Below, one piece after another: positions 10,003-18,696 of a stretch of 35,335 nt of DNA. Origin of the DNA: Oscillospiraceae bacterium (GTDB taxonomy: Bacteria; Bacillota; Clostridia; Oscillospirales; Oscillospiraceae); contig JAIEFH010000142.1 in assembly GCA_029067025.1 (NCBI GenBank), forward strand, positions 1 to 35,335, read 5' to 3'. The translations under genes were made by a program, and so were the position numbers. A model generated the notes under the pieces. It made no database searches, was not told the origin of the DNA, and was given only the letters and a program-made list of their open reading frames with translations. Position 1 is the stretch's first letter. Every line of letters starts with the position of its first letter.

Positions 10003-10098
10003 TTTTCAGTAATTTGAACGCGGCCCGGCCCGGGGGAGGCTAAAACCTCCCTCCGGGCCAGCCCCCTGTGGTCCCCAACTAAGAAGGAGGTTTGCGCG

Positions 10099-10314
10099 AT
10101 GATCGTCCTGACAAAACGTAACCATGAGAAATTCCTGGTCAACCATTTGCAGATCGAGTACATCGAGACCATCCCCGAATCCAAGATCGTCATGATGAAC
10201 CACGACTTCTACCTCGTCCGCGAGAGCACGGAGGAGATCATTGATAAGATCGCGAAGTACAACGCCAAGGTGATGGACATCCAGCGTGAGATCGCCGTGG
10301 TGGATAAGCGATAA
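10099..10314 (+). CDS. flbD: Flagellar FlbD family protein
   Basis: 71 aa, MIVLTKRNHEKFLVNHLQIEYIETIPESKIVMMNHDFYLVRESTEEIIDKI; between flgE and motA. Confidence 0.92.
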   Translation: MIVLTKRNHEKFLVNHLQIEYIETIPESKIVMMNHDFYLVRESTEEIIDKIAKYNAKVMDIQREIAVVDKR

Positions 10315-10377
10315 AGACAGAGACAAAGCGTCCGGGCCGACCGCTCTGCGCCCCGGCATTGGAGGTAGTGCTGTAGT

Positions 10378-11229
10378 ATGAATATTACATATATCATTGG
10401 CCTTGTCCTGGCCATCCTGGTGTTCCTGCTGGGCTGTGTGCTGGGCATCAACATCGGCCCTGCGGCGGCGGCGGCTCAGAAGCCTCTGTTTGAGTTCAAC
10501 CCCGGCAACCTGTGGAACTTCTTCGACGCGGCCAGTATCTTCATCGTCATCGGCTGTACCTTCGCCATCGTGGTGGCCAGCTTCCCGGCCAGCACCCTGT
10601 CGTCCATCCCCAAGCACTTCGGGGTCATGCTCAACGCCGGGAAGTTCAACCCCATGACCTACATCGACCAGCTGGTGGATCTGGCCCAAACCGCCCGTAA
10701 AAACGGCCTGCTGGCCCTGGAAGGCAAGGCCAACGAGCAGGAGGACCCCTTCTTTAAACAGGCCATCATGCTCATCGTGGACGCCAACGACCCGGACAAG
10801 GTGCGGGCCATCCTGGAGAACGACATCGACTGTATGTCCGCCCGGCATGAGGACGCGGCGGCGCTGTATGACAAAGCGTCGTCAGTGGCCCCGGCCTTCG
10901 GCATGGTGGGTACGCTGGTGGGCCTGATCAATATGCTGGCTTCCATGGATCCCACCAGCGGCGGCGGCGACCTGGGCAAGGACATGGGCACCGCCCTGAT
11001 CACCACCCTGTACGGCTGTATCCTGGCCCACATGATCTTCGGCCCCATCGCCAACAACCTGCGGATCCGGGACGGCGAGGAAGTGCTGTGCAAGCAGATC
11101 ATCGTGGAGGGCATCATGTCCATCCAGTCCGGCGAGAACCCAAAGGCTCTGCGGGAGAAGCTGCTGACCTACATTCCCCAGGGACAGCGGGAGGCCGCGA
11201 GCAGCTCCGCTGGTTCCGGCGGAGAATAA
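10378..11229 (+). CDS. motA: Flagellar motor stator protein MotA
   Basis: MotA/TolQ-like: four TM segments, SVAPAFGMVGTLVGLINMLASMDPTSGGGDLGKDMGTALITTLYGCILA. Confidence 0.95.
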   Translation: MNITYIIGLVLAILVFLLGCVLGINIGPAAAAAQKPLFEFNPGNLWNFFDAASIFIVIGCTFAIVVASFPASTLSSIPKHFGVMLNAGKFNPMTYIDQLVDLAQTARKNGLLALEGKANEQEDPFFKQAIMLIVDANDPDKVRAILENDIDCMSARHEDAAALYDKASSVAPAFGMVGTLVGLINMLASMDPTSGGGDLGKDMGTALITTLYGCILAHMIFGPIANNLRIRDGEEVLCKQIIVEGIMSIQSGENPKALREKLLTYIPQGQREAASSSAGSGGE

Positions 11230-11274
11230 GACAGCTGTCATTTTCGCGCAATGTGAGATAAAGGAGTTGAGAAC

Positions 11275-12078
11275 ATGGCGAAAAAGAAATCAGGCGGTGG
11301 CGGCGGCGCTAACTGGATGGATACATATGGCGACATGGTGACCCTGCTTCTGTGCTTCTTCGTCCTGCTCTATTCCATGTCCACCATCAGCGAGGACAAG
11401 TGGAAGGCCATTGTCCAGAGCTTCAACCCCCTGGCCACCGAGATCACCACTGACCCGGGAGGGAAGGGAGGCCCCTTCGCCGATCCAGATGTTGGGGACA
11501 AGAACCCCGGCCTAAGCGAAATTGAGAGCGCCCAGAAGATAATCGACGACATGATGGAGCAGATGGAAGAGGCGCTCAAGCAGATGGCCGCCAACGAAGG
11601 GCTGGGCGACGCCATCTCCGTGGAGCTGACCGGCGGCAAGATCTATGTCAAATTCAGCGACACCGTGTTCTTCGGCGGCAACAGCTCCACGCTGAAGCCG
11701 GAGGCCCAGGAGATCCTGCGCCAGGTGTGTGCCGTGCTGGACGCGGGGAAGGACGCCATCGAGGAGATTCGCGTCCAGGGACATACTGCTCAGCAGTACG
11801 ATGACCGGCCCAACGAGCCCCACGGCGACCGTCAGCTGGCCAGCAATCGGGCTACGGAAGTGGTGTATTTCATTCAGACCAACAGCTCCATCCACCCCGC
11901 CCGGCTCATCAGCGAGGGCTACGGCCAGTGGAGGCCCATTAGGGATAACCAGGGTGAGGAGAACAAAGCCCCTAACCGCCGGGTGGAAATGATCATCAGC
12001 GGCGTGGACCTGGAGAACAACACCGAGCTGAGCGAGGCGTTGTCCAAGTTCATCAGCTTAGACGGCGGGGAGCCGTAA
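11275..12078 (+). CDS. motB: Flagellar motor stator protein MotB (OmpA-like C-terminus)
   Basis: NWMDTYGDMVTLLLCFFVLLYSMS TM with conserved Asp; OmpA-like EEIRVQGHTAQQYDD...ASNRATEVVYFI. Confidence 0.94.
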   Translation: MAKKKSGGGGGANWMDTYGDMVTLLLCFFVLLYSMSTISEDKWKAIVQSFNPLATEITTDPGGKGGPFADPDVGDKNPGLSEIESAQKIIDDMMEQMEEALKQMAANEGLGDAISVELTGGKIYVKFSDTVFFGGNSSTLKPEAQEILRQVCAVLDAGKDAIEEIRVQGHTAQQYDDRPNEPHGDRQLASNRATEVVYFIQTNSSIHPARLISEGYGQWRPIRDNQGEENKAPNRRVEMIISGVDLENNTELSEALSKFISLDGGEP

Positions 12079-12118
12079 GGCACCGCAAAAAATTCAGCAG
12101 ATTAGGTGAGGTGATTCG

Positions 12119-13162
12119 ATGGCTGAGGTATTGTCGCAGAGCCAAATTGACGCGCTTTTGAACTCGATGCGCAGCGGCGGCGACGCGGAAAAAGCGGAGG
12201 AAAAGCAGCCGGAGAAGAAGTATCGGAAATATGACTTCACCACCCCCCGCAAATTTACCAAAGACCGGATCAAGATGCTCAACGGCATCTTTGAGAACTA
12301 TACGAGGGTCATCAGCTCCCGGCTCAACGCCCAGCTGCGCACCAACTGCGAGATCACGGTGGAGAGCATCGAGGAGCAGAAGTTCTACGAGTTCAACAAC
12401 GCCCTCACAGAGGGGGATGTGCTGGCCATGGTGGACACCACCATCCATCCCATCCTCCGCCCCTGGGATACAGGGGGAGAGGACAAGGACATTGTGGTGG
12501 AGGACCCGGTGATGGTGTACCTGTCCACCTCTACCGCGCTGGCGATGATGGACCGGATGATGGGCAGCGAGGACAACTCGGAGCGGGATGTGCCCATGGG
12601 GTACGCTTACACCGACCTGGAGCTCCAGCTGTACGAGCACCTGATGAAGGACATCATCACCCTGATGGGAAGCAGCTGGGAGAACTACGTGCCCATCACC
12701 TTTGAGTACAACCGGACCCAGGTGAACCCCACTCTGGTCCAGCTTCTGAACCTGGACGAGACAGTGGTGCTGGTGGACATGAAGCTGAATTTCGGCGGCA
12801 GCGAGGGCCGGATGAGCATCGTGCTTCCGGGCAATATGCTGATGAGCGTATTCGGCGAGGTCAACCGGGAGAGCATGGGCCGCAAGGTGGCCAGCGAGGA
12901 CAACTCGGATGAGATTTTCGACAAGCTGCGGGATTCCAGCTTGGAGATTATCGCCGCACTGGGTGAGACCCGAATCTCCCTCAGTGATATTTACCACCTG
13001 AACGTGGGCGATGTGGTGGATCTGGGCAGATCGAAGGATTCGCCGGTATTTTTGGAGATCGGTGGTTACCAGTGGTTTACCGGGCGCATGGGAACCCACA
13101 AGAAAAACATGGCCATCAAGATAGACGAGGTGTGCTATTCGGCCGAGCAAAGGAGCGAATAA
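12119..13162 (+). CDS. fliM: Flagellar motor switch protein FliM
   Basis: N-terminal MAEVLSQSQIDALLNSM CheY-P-binding-type motif; KYDFTTPRKFTKDRIKMLNGIFENYTRVIS; C-terminal SpoA domain. Confidence 0.96.
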   Translation: MAEVLSQSQIDALLNSMRSGGDAEKAEEKQPEKKYRKYDFTTPRKFTKDRIKMLNGIFENYTRVISSRLNAQLRTNCEITVESIEEQKFYEFNNALTEGDVLAMVDTTIHPILRPWDTGGEDKDIVVEDPVMVYLSTSTALAMMDRMMGSEDNSERDVPMGYAYTDLELQLYEHLMKDIITLMGSSWENYVPITFEYNRTQVNPTLVQLLNLDETVVLVDMKLNFGGSEGRMSIVLPGNMLMSVFGEVNRESMGRKVASEDNSDEIFDKLRDSSLEIIAALGETRISLSDIYHLNVGDVVDLGRSKDSPVFLEIGGYQWFTGRMGTHKKNMAIKIDEVCYSAEQRSE

Positions 13163-13165
13163 CGG

Positions 13166-14689
13166 ATGGAGAAGGAAATGTTCAGCCCAATGGCGATTGA
13201 TGCCTTGGGCGAGATGATGAATATCAGCCTGGGCTCCTCGGCCACCGCGGTGTCAAATATGCTGGATCATCGGGTGGATATTACCACACCCACGGTCTCA
13301 GTGGTGGACGTGAAGGACTTCTCCCTGGGCAATCTGGAGCCGGCCATCGGCGTGGAAATCAGGTACGTCGAGGGCCTGGAGGGCAGCAACATCATGCTGC
13401 TCAAGCGCAGCGACATCAAGATCATTGTGGACATCCTCATGGGGATGGAGACAGCCGAGGAGGACTTCGAACTCAACGAGCTGACCATCAGCTGTGTGTG
13501 CGAGGTTATGAACCAGATGATGGGCTCGGCTGCCACCGCCATGTCCGACTTCCTGGGCTTCCGCGTGGACATCTCCACGCCCCAGTCCTTTGAGCTGGAC
13601 AGTCTGGAGCATTTCAAGCAGGACCATATGCCCAAGGGCGCGGAGCAGGTTGTGGTGGTTCGCTTCTTCCTGAAGATCGAGAACGCGCTGGAGAGCGAGT
13701 TCATGAACGTGATGAGCGTGTCCCTGGCCAAGGAGCTGCTCAAGAGCCTGGGCCTGGAGAGCGAAGTGTCCAGCGGCGTGCCGGACGGAGCGCCCCTCCC
13801 GGAGGCGGCCCCCGAGCCGGAGCTCAGCAACCGGGTGATGAGCCAGGAGGAGATCGAGGCCCTGCTCCACGGAGGCGGGGCGGCTCCCGCTCCCGAACCG
13901 GAGCCCGCCCCGGCGGGCGGCGACCGGAAGATGAGCCAGGAGGACATCGAGAAGCTGCTGGCCGGAGGCATTCCGCCCGCTGAGCCGGAACCCGCCCCCG
14001 CGCCCGCTGGCGGCGACAAGAAAATGAGCCAGGAGGACATTGAGAAGATGCTGGCTGGTATGAACAGTGAGCCCGCCCCCGCTCCCGCGGCCCAGGCGGC
14101 GCCCGTTCAGGCTCCTGCGGCCCAGGCAGCGCCTTCCCAGGCTCCTGCGGCGCAGATGCCGCCCCAGGGAATGCCGTCCAGCCCCCAGATGGGCCAGCCG
14201 GGACAGATGCCTCCATACCCCTATCCGCCCATGCCCGGGCCGGACGGACAGATGCAGGGCGGTTACATGGGCTATCCCCCCATGTACTATCCGCCGTATC
14301 CCTACCCCTATCCCCCCCAGCCGGAGCAGCCCCAGAAGGCCGCTCCCGAGCCCAAGGTCATCGCCACCAAGCCCGCGCCCATGGAGCCGCTTGACGCGAC
14401 GGAGCGCCTGGGCAAAGAGCAGGCGCAGAACCTGGACCTCATCATGGAGGTGCCTCTCCAGGTGACGGTGGAAATCGGCAGGGCGCGCCGGAAGGTGCAG
14501 GATATTCTGGAATTCGCCAAGGGTTCGCTGGTGGTGCTGGATAAGCTGGCTGGCGACCAGGTGGATCTGTTTGTCAACGGCAAGTGCATCGCCCGGGGCG
14601 AGGTGGTGGTCATTGAGGACAACTTCGGCGTCCGCATCACCGAGATTGTGCAGACCCCAGGCATTGAGATGCTGGCAACCGGCAGATAA
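13166..14689 (+). CDS. fliY: Flagellar motor switch phosphatase FliY (CheC-like domain, Pro-rich linker, FliN/SpoA domain)
   Basis: LGEMMNISLGSSATAVSNMLDHRVDITTP and CEVMNQMMGSAATAMS (CheC-type E..N sites); C-terminal LIMEVPLQVTVEIGRARRKVQDILEFAKGSLVVLDKLAGDQVDLFVNG. Confidence 0.95.
   Translation: MEKEMFSPMAIDALGEMMNISLGSSATAVSNMLDHRVDITTPTVSVVDVKDFSLGNLEPAIGVEIRYVEGLEGSNIMLLKRSDIKIIVDILMGMETAEEDFELNELTISCVCEVMNQMMGSAATAMSDFLGFRVDISTPQSFELDSLEHFKQDHMPKGAEQVVVVRFFLKIENALESEFMNVMSVSLAKELLKSLGLESEVSSGVPDGAPLPEAAPEPELSNRVMSQEEIEALLHGGGAAPAPEPEPAPAGGDRKMSQEDIEKLLAGGIPPAEPEPAPAPAGGDKKMSQEDIEKMLAGMNSEPAPAPAAQAAPVQAPAAQAAPSQAPAAQMPPQGMPSSPQMGQPGQMPPYPYPPMPGPDGQMQGGYMGYPPMYYPPYPYPYPPQPEQPQKAAPEPKVIATKPAPMEPLDATERLGKEQAQNLDLIMEVPLQVTVEIGRARRKVQDILEFAKGSLVVLDKLAGDQVDLFVNGKCIARGEVVVIEDNFGVRITEIVQTPGIEMLATGR
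13838..14062 (+). repeat. Three in-frame copies of an MSQ(E/D)-IE-LL motif at 93-bp (31-aa) period within fliY
   Basis: MSQEEIEALLHGG at 13838-13876, MSQEDIEKLLAGG at 13931-13969, MSQEDIEKMLAGM at 14024-14062. Confidence 0.95.
14081..14160 (+). repeat. 30-bp tandem repeat (about 2.7 copies) in the fliY linker
   Basis: GCTCC(C/T)GCGGCCCAGGC(G/A)GCGCC...CAG units at 14081, 14111 and 14141, encoding APAAQAAPxQ. Confidence 0.85.
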
Positions 14690-14765
14690 GGCCGAACTCA
14701 TAAAACCCGCCCCGGAAAACCCAAGCCGCGGGCCACAACATCAATGAAAAAGGATGGATTAACCA

Positions 14766-15134
14766 ATGGCTAAGAAAATTCTGTTAGTGGACGACGCCGC
14801 TTTTATGCGCAAGATGATCAAGGACACGCTGACCAAGAATGGCTACACCGATGTGTACGAGGCTGTGGACGGCGCCGACGCCGTGGAGAAGTTCAGCGAG
14901 ATCGGCCCCGACCTGGTGGTCATGGACATCACCATGCCCAACATGGACGGCCTGGAGGCCCTGAAGGCCATCCGCGCCAAGGATGGCAGCGCCAACGTGG
15001 TTATGTGCTCCGCCATGGGCCAGGAGTCCATGGTTATGGACGCCGTGCGCTCCGGCGCCAAGGACTTCATCGTCAAGCCCTTTAAGCCCGACCGCGTGCT
15101 CAAGACCGTCACCTCCATTCTGGGCGCGCCCTGA
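14766..15134 (+). CDS. cheY: Chemotaxis response regulator CheY
   Basis: Stand-alone receiver: KILLVDDAAFMRKMIKDTLTKNGY ... DLVVMDITMPNMDGLEAL ... KDFIVKPFKPDRVLKTV. Confidence 0.95.
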   Translation: MAKKILLVDDAAFMRKMIKDTLTKNGYTDVYEAVDGADAVEKFSEIGPDLVVMDITMPNMDGLEALKAIRAKDGSANVVMCSAMGQESMVMDAVRSGAKDFIVKPFKPDRVLKTVTSILGAP

Positions 15135-15139
15135 CGGAG

Positions 15140-15544
15140 ATGCCGCGGCATAGCTGCCCGATCGCGCTGAGCACAGCGTCTTTGGGAAACAATTTGCTCT
15201 CCCTGGCCTGGGTGCTGGTGTGTGTGGCGGTCATCATCGTGCTGGCCTACCTGTTCACCAAGTACGCGGTGGGCAGGGGCGGCGGCTTTCTGGGCGCGGG
15301 CGGCGGCACGGATCGTTTCAAGGTGCTGTGCCGTCTGTCCCTGGGAAGGGATCAAGCCGCGGTGCTGGTTCGGGCGGGAGAGCGCTATCTTCTGCTGGGG
15401 GTGGCTCCCTCGGGCATTACGGTGCTGGCGGAGCTGACTCAGGAGGAGGCCGAGAGCCTGTACGTGCGCCCTGACCATCAGCCGGCGCCTCCCAGCTTTG
15501 GGGAAGCGCTGCGCACCGTACTCAAGCAAAAGAAACCGAGGTGA
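15140..15544 (+). CDS. fliO: Flagellar biosynthetic protein FliO (FliZ)
   Basis: Single N-terminal TM, FKVLCRLSLGRDQAAVLVRAGERYLLLGVAPSGITVLAEL; directly upstream of fliP. Confidence 0.87.
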   Translation: MPRHSCPIALSTASLGNNLLSLAWVLVCVAVIIVLAYLFTKYAVGRGGGFLGAGGGTDRFKVLCRLSLGRDQAAVLVRAGERYLLLGVAPSGITVLAELTQEEAESLYVRPDHQPAPPSFGEALRTVLKQKKPR

Positions 15545-15551
15545 GGATGGG

Positions 15552-16232
15552 ATGCCGACGGACAGTTTGATCAACATCAACGGAGACAGCGTACAGACCC
15601 TGGAGATTCTGTTCCTCACCACCATGATCGCCCTGCTGCCCTCCATGCTGGTGATGATGACCTCCTTCACCCGGTACATCATCTCCCTGTCCTTCCTGCG
15701 CAACGCCATGGGTACGCAGCAGAGTCCGCCCAACGTGGTACTGGTGGGCATTGCTATGTTTCTCACCCTCATCACCATGAACCCGGTGATTACCCGCATC
15801 CAGACGGAGGCGTGGGTGCCGTACACCGAGCAGGAGATCGGCCAGGAGGAGTTCCTGGCCCGGGCGTCCGTCCCGCTGAAGGAATTTATGCTGCACAACA
15901 CCGAGCCAAACACCCTGCGGATGTTCTGTAATCTGGCCCATGTGGACGTGCCCGATGACGCCGCCGGGCTGGACGGGGTGGCGATGGATCTGCCCCTGCG
16001 CATCATCGTGCCCGCTTTCATGACCCAGGAGCTGCAAAAAGCGTTCTACACCGGATTGCTGCTGTACATCCCCTTTATGCTCATCGACATCGTGGTATCC
16101 TCCACGCTGATGAGTATGGGCATGATTATGCTGCCGCCGGCCATGATCTCCACCCCCTTCAAGCTGCTTTTGTTCGTCTCTATCAACGGCTGGAGCCTGC
16201 TGTTCTCCTCTTTGGTGCAGAGCGTCCGGTAA
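15552..16232 (+). CDS. fliP: Flagellar biosynthetic protein FliP
   Basis: LEILFLTTMIALLPSMLVMMTSFTRYIISLSFLRNAMGTQQSPPNVVLVGIAMFLT; ATG at 15552 preferred over 15498, which would overlap fliO. Confidence 0.95.
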   Translation: MPTDSLININGDSVQTLEILFLTTMIALLPSMLVMMTSFTRYIISLSFLRNAMGTQQSPPNVVLVGIAMFLTLITMNPVITRIQTEAWVPYTEQEIGQEEFLARASVPLKEFMLHNTEPNTLRMFCNLAHVDVPDDAAGLDGVAMDLPLRIIVPAFMTQELQKAFYTGLLLYIPFMLIDIVVSSTLMSMGMIMLPPAMISTPFKLLLFVSINGWSLLFSSLVQSVR

Positions 16233-16259
16233 GTTCCGCCCCCAAGGAAGGAGTACACT

Positions 16260-16520
16260 ATGGATACCTCGCAGGTGATGGATCTTCTTCGGGACGCGGT
16301 GGGCGTGGCCATTAGGCTGTGCAGCCCCATGCTGCTGCTGGCTATGCTGGTGGGCGTGGTGGTGGCCATTTTTCAGGCTGTCACCCAAATCCACGAACAG
16401 ATCATCGGCTTTGTGCTGAAGCTCATCGTGGTGGTAGCGGTGCTTCTGCTGGGGGGCGGCTGGATGATGGACACCCTTCAGGACTATACCTATCAGATTT
16501 TTACCCTGATCGCCAGTTAG
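16260..16520 (+). CDS. fliQ: Flagellar biosynthetic protein FliQ
   Basis: 86 aa with two TM segments: LCSPMLLLAMLVGVVVAIFQAVTQIHEQ; between fliP and fliR. Confidence 0.95.
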   Translation: MDTSQVMDLLRDAVGVAIRLCSPMLLLAMLVGVVVAIFQAVTQIHEQIIGFVLKLIVVVAVLLLGGGWMMDTLQDYTYQIFTLIAS

Positions 16521-16539
16521 GCCGGGAGGGGGCGCTTCC

Positions 16540-17304
16540 ATGATTGACTGGGCGGCACTGACCGCGTTTCTGTTTATCACCGCCCGCGTCAGCGGGTTCA
16601 TCCTCTTCAACCCCATCCTGGGGCGCACCAACATCCCCGCCGCGTTCCGCACGGGCATGGCTTTGGTGCTGTCCGTTTTTGTGGCCTCGGCGTCCACCCT
16701 TCAGGTTACCGCGCCGGCAGGCATCATCGAGCTGTGCGTCCGGCTGCTGCTGGAGATCGCGGTGGGCTTTTTGCTGGGGATCGCGGTGAACTTTTTCTTC
16801 TATATCCCGCAGTTGGCGGGTTCCATGATCGATACCCAGATGGGTATGACCATGAATCAGATGTATGACCCGGGTTCGTCCGCCAATCTGTCGGTAACCG
16901 GGCAGCTGCTGAACACCCTGATGACCCTGCTGTTCTTCGCGGGGGGCGGACATCTCACACTGCTGCGGCTGTTCCTCACCTCACAGGACGTCGTGCCCCT
17001 GGGTATGGTGTCCATCGGCCTGCCCGCCTACAATTTGCTGCTGGAGCTGTTCGTGGAGTGCACCGTGCTGGGCGTGAAGCTGTGTATGCCCATACTCGTG
17101 GCGGAGCTTATGGCCCAGGTGGGCATGGGGGTGCTGATGAAAGTCATCCCCCAGATCAACGTGTTTGCCATCAATATCGAGCTGAAGGTCATCGTGGGGC
17201 TGGCGCTGCTGCTGGTGCTGGTCATCCCCTTCAGCGAGTTCCTCCTCCAGGCGGAGGCGGCCATGCTCAACGCGCTCCACGATATTCTGACCCTGACCGG
17301 GTGA
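16540..17304 (+). CDS. fliR: Flagellar biosynthetic protein FliR
   Basis: FLFITARVSGFILFNPILGRTNIPAAFRTGMALVLS; multi-TM. Confidence 0.94.
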   Translation: MIDWAALTAFLFITARVSGFILFNPILGRTNIPAAFRTGMALVLSVFVASASTLQVTAPAGIIELCVRLLLEIAVGFLLGIAVNFFFYIPQLAGSMIDTQMGMTMNQMYDPGSSANLSVTGQLLNTLMTLLFFAGGGHLTLLRLFLTSQDVVPLGMVSIGLPAYNLLLELFVECTVLGVKLCMPILVAELMAQVGMGVLMKVIPQINVFAINIELKVIVGLALLLVLVIPFSEFLLQAEAAMLNALHDILTLTG

Positions 17305-17387
17305 TGTTCTGACAGTACGCATTCACAAAATCCCATCCTCCACCCTTCTGAGGAGCGGGAACGCGCGGCTCAAAGGGGGGACAGACG

Positions 17388-18458
17388 TTGCCCGAGGGAA
17401 ATAAAACAGAAAAAGCAACCCCGAAAAAGCGACGGGACGAACGAAAAAAAGGCAACGTCTTTAAGAGCCAGGACGCGGTGGCGGTGGCTGGCCTGCTGAC
17501 CACTTTTGCCACCCTGTGGCTGCTCACCGGCGCGTTTACCGACCAATTGGGGGGCTTTATGGCCCTTTGCCTGACCACCGTGGGGGAGGAACCCCGGGAG
17601 GTGTCCGGCCTGGCCGGCGAGCTGGAGGTCCAGGGCATCATGGTCATTCTCAAGACCGTGGGCCCGGTGGTGGCGGTGGCCATTCTGGCCGCTGTGGCGG
17701 CCACCTTCGCCCAGACCAAGTTCCTGGTCAGCACGGAATCAATGAAGCCAAAATTCAGCCGGCTCAATCCTTTGGAGGGATTCAAGCGGCTGTTTTCCCT
17801 AAAAAGTCTCGTTGAGACGTTGAAGAATCTGATCAAGATCGTCATTCTGATGGCCATCATCTTCCTGAGCATCCGGGATATGTTCCTGGAGAGCTCCCGC
17901 TACCTGTACACCGACCTGACCGTTGCCGTGGCCCATCTGGTGCAGATGGCAGGTGGAATGGTGATGCGCATTTGCATCGCCTTCGTGGCGGTGGCCGCTC
18001 TGGACTTCTTCTACCAATGGTGGGACTATGAGCGGCAGATGAAAATGACGAAGCAGGAGGTCAAGGAAGAGTACAAACAGATGGAAGGCGACCCCCAGGT
18101 GAAGGGGAAGATCAAGGAGATCCAGCGCCGCCGGGCTCAGCAGCGCATGATGCAGCAGGTGCCTGGGTCGGACGTGGTCATCCGTAACCCTACCCACTTC
18201 GCCGTGGCTCTCCGCTATAAGCCGGATGAGGATGACGCCCCCATTGTGCTGGCCAAGGGCCAGGACAACATCGCCATGCGCATCGTGGAGATCGCCGAGG
18301 AGAACAAAATCGCGGTGGTCGAAAATGTGCCCCTGGCCCGGGCGCTGTATGCCCAGACGGAACTGAACCAGATGATCCCGCCGGATCTGTACGGGCCGGT
18401 GGCGGAGGTGCTGGTGTACATCTTCAAGCTGAACGAAAAGAAGCAGATTGTCAAATAA
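17388..18458 (+). CDS. flhB: Flagellar biosynthetic protein FlhB (TTG start)
   Basis: GNKTEKATPKKRRDERKKGNVFKSQD N-terminus; autocleavage-type motif VIRNPTHFAVALRY. Confidence 0.96.
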   Translation: MPEGNKTEKATPKKRRDERKKGNVFKSQDAVAVAGLLTTFATLWLLTGAFTDQLGGFMALCLTTVGEEPREVSGLAGELEVQGIMVILKTVGPVVAVAILAAVAATFAQTKFLVSTESMKPKFSRLNPLEGFKRLFSLKSLVETLKNLIKIVILMAIIFLSIRDMFLESSRYLYTDLTVAVAHLVQMAGGMVMRICIAFVAVAALDFFYQWWDYERQMKMTKQEVKEEYKQMEGDPQVKGKIKEIQRRRAQQRMMQQVPGSDVVIRNPTHFAVALRYKPDEDDAPIVLAKGQDNIAMRIVEIAEENKIAVVENVPLARALYAQTELNQMIPPDLYGPVAEVLVYIFKLNEKKQIVK

Positions 18459-18498
18459 GGACCCTAGGGCCCCCCACAAAGCCGCCTTAAACGGGGCT

Positions 18499-18528
18499 CC
18501 CGCAAAAGCGATTTTCAGCTTTTGTGGG
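18499..18528 (+). repeat. Intergenic inverted repeat (11-bp arms, one G-T) at the head of the flhB-flhA structured region
   Basis: CCCGCAAAAGC (18499-18509) / GCTTTTGTGGG (18518-18528). Confidence 0.75.
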
Positions 18529-18681
18529 GAGAGGAGAGACAGCGGAATGAATGAGCGTTCGCCGAAGGCGGAAGCGAGTGATATGAAGCTTGTCTCGACG
18601 ATGTGGGGAGAGGAGCCGCAACGGAATGAGCAAGCTTTCGGCGTCAGCCGGAAGCGAGTGATATGGAGTTTGCGGCGACGA
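18523..18681 (+). repeat. Two tandem imperfect ~80-bp structured repeats between flhB and flhA
   Basis: Copies 18523-18601 and 18602-18681, both TGTGGGGAGAGGAG...GGAATGA...CGGAAGCGAGTGATATG.AG.TTG...CGACGA; stems conserved with base-pair changes. Confidence 0.85.
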
Positions 18682-18696
18682 AGGAGGTGACCCGCC

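Noticed and set aside
18448-18690. 80-aa + ORF between flhB and flhA
   Set aside because: It spans the tandem structured repeats, its sequence follows the repeat units, and it has no recognisable domain; treated as non-coding.
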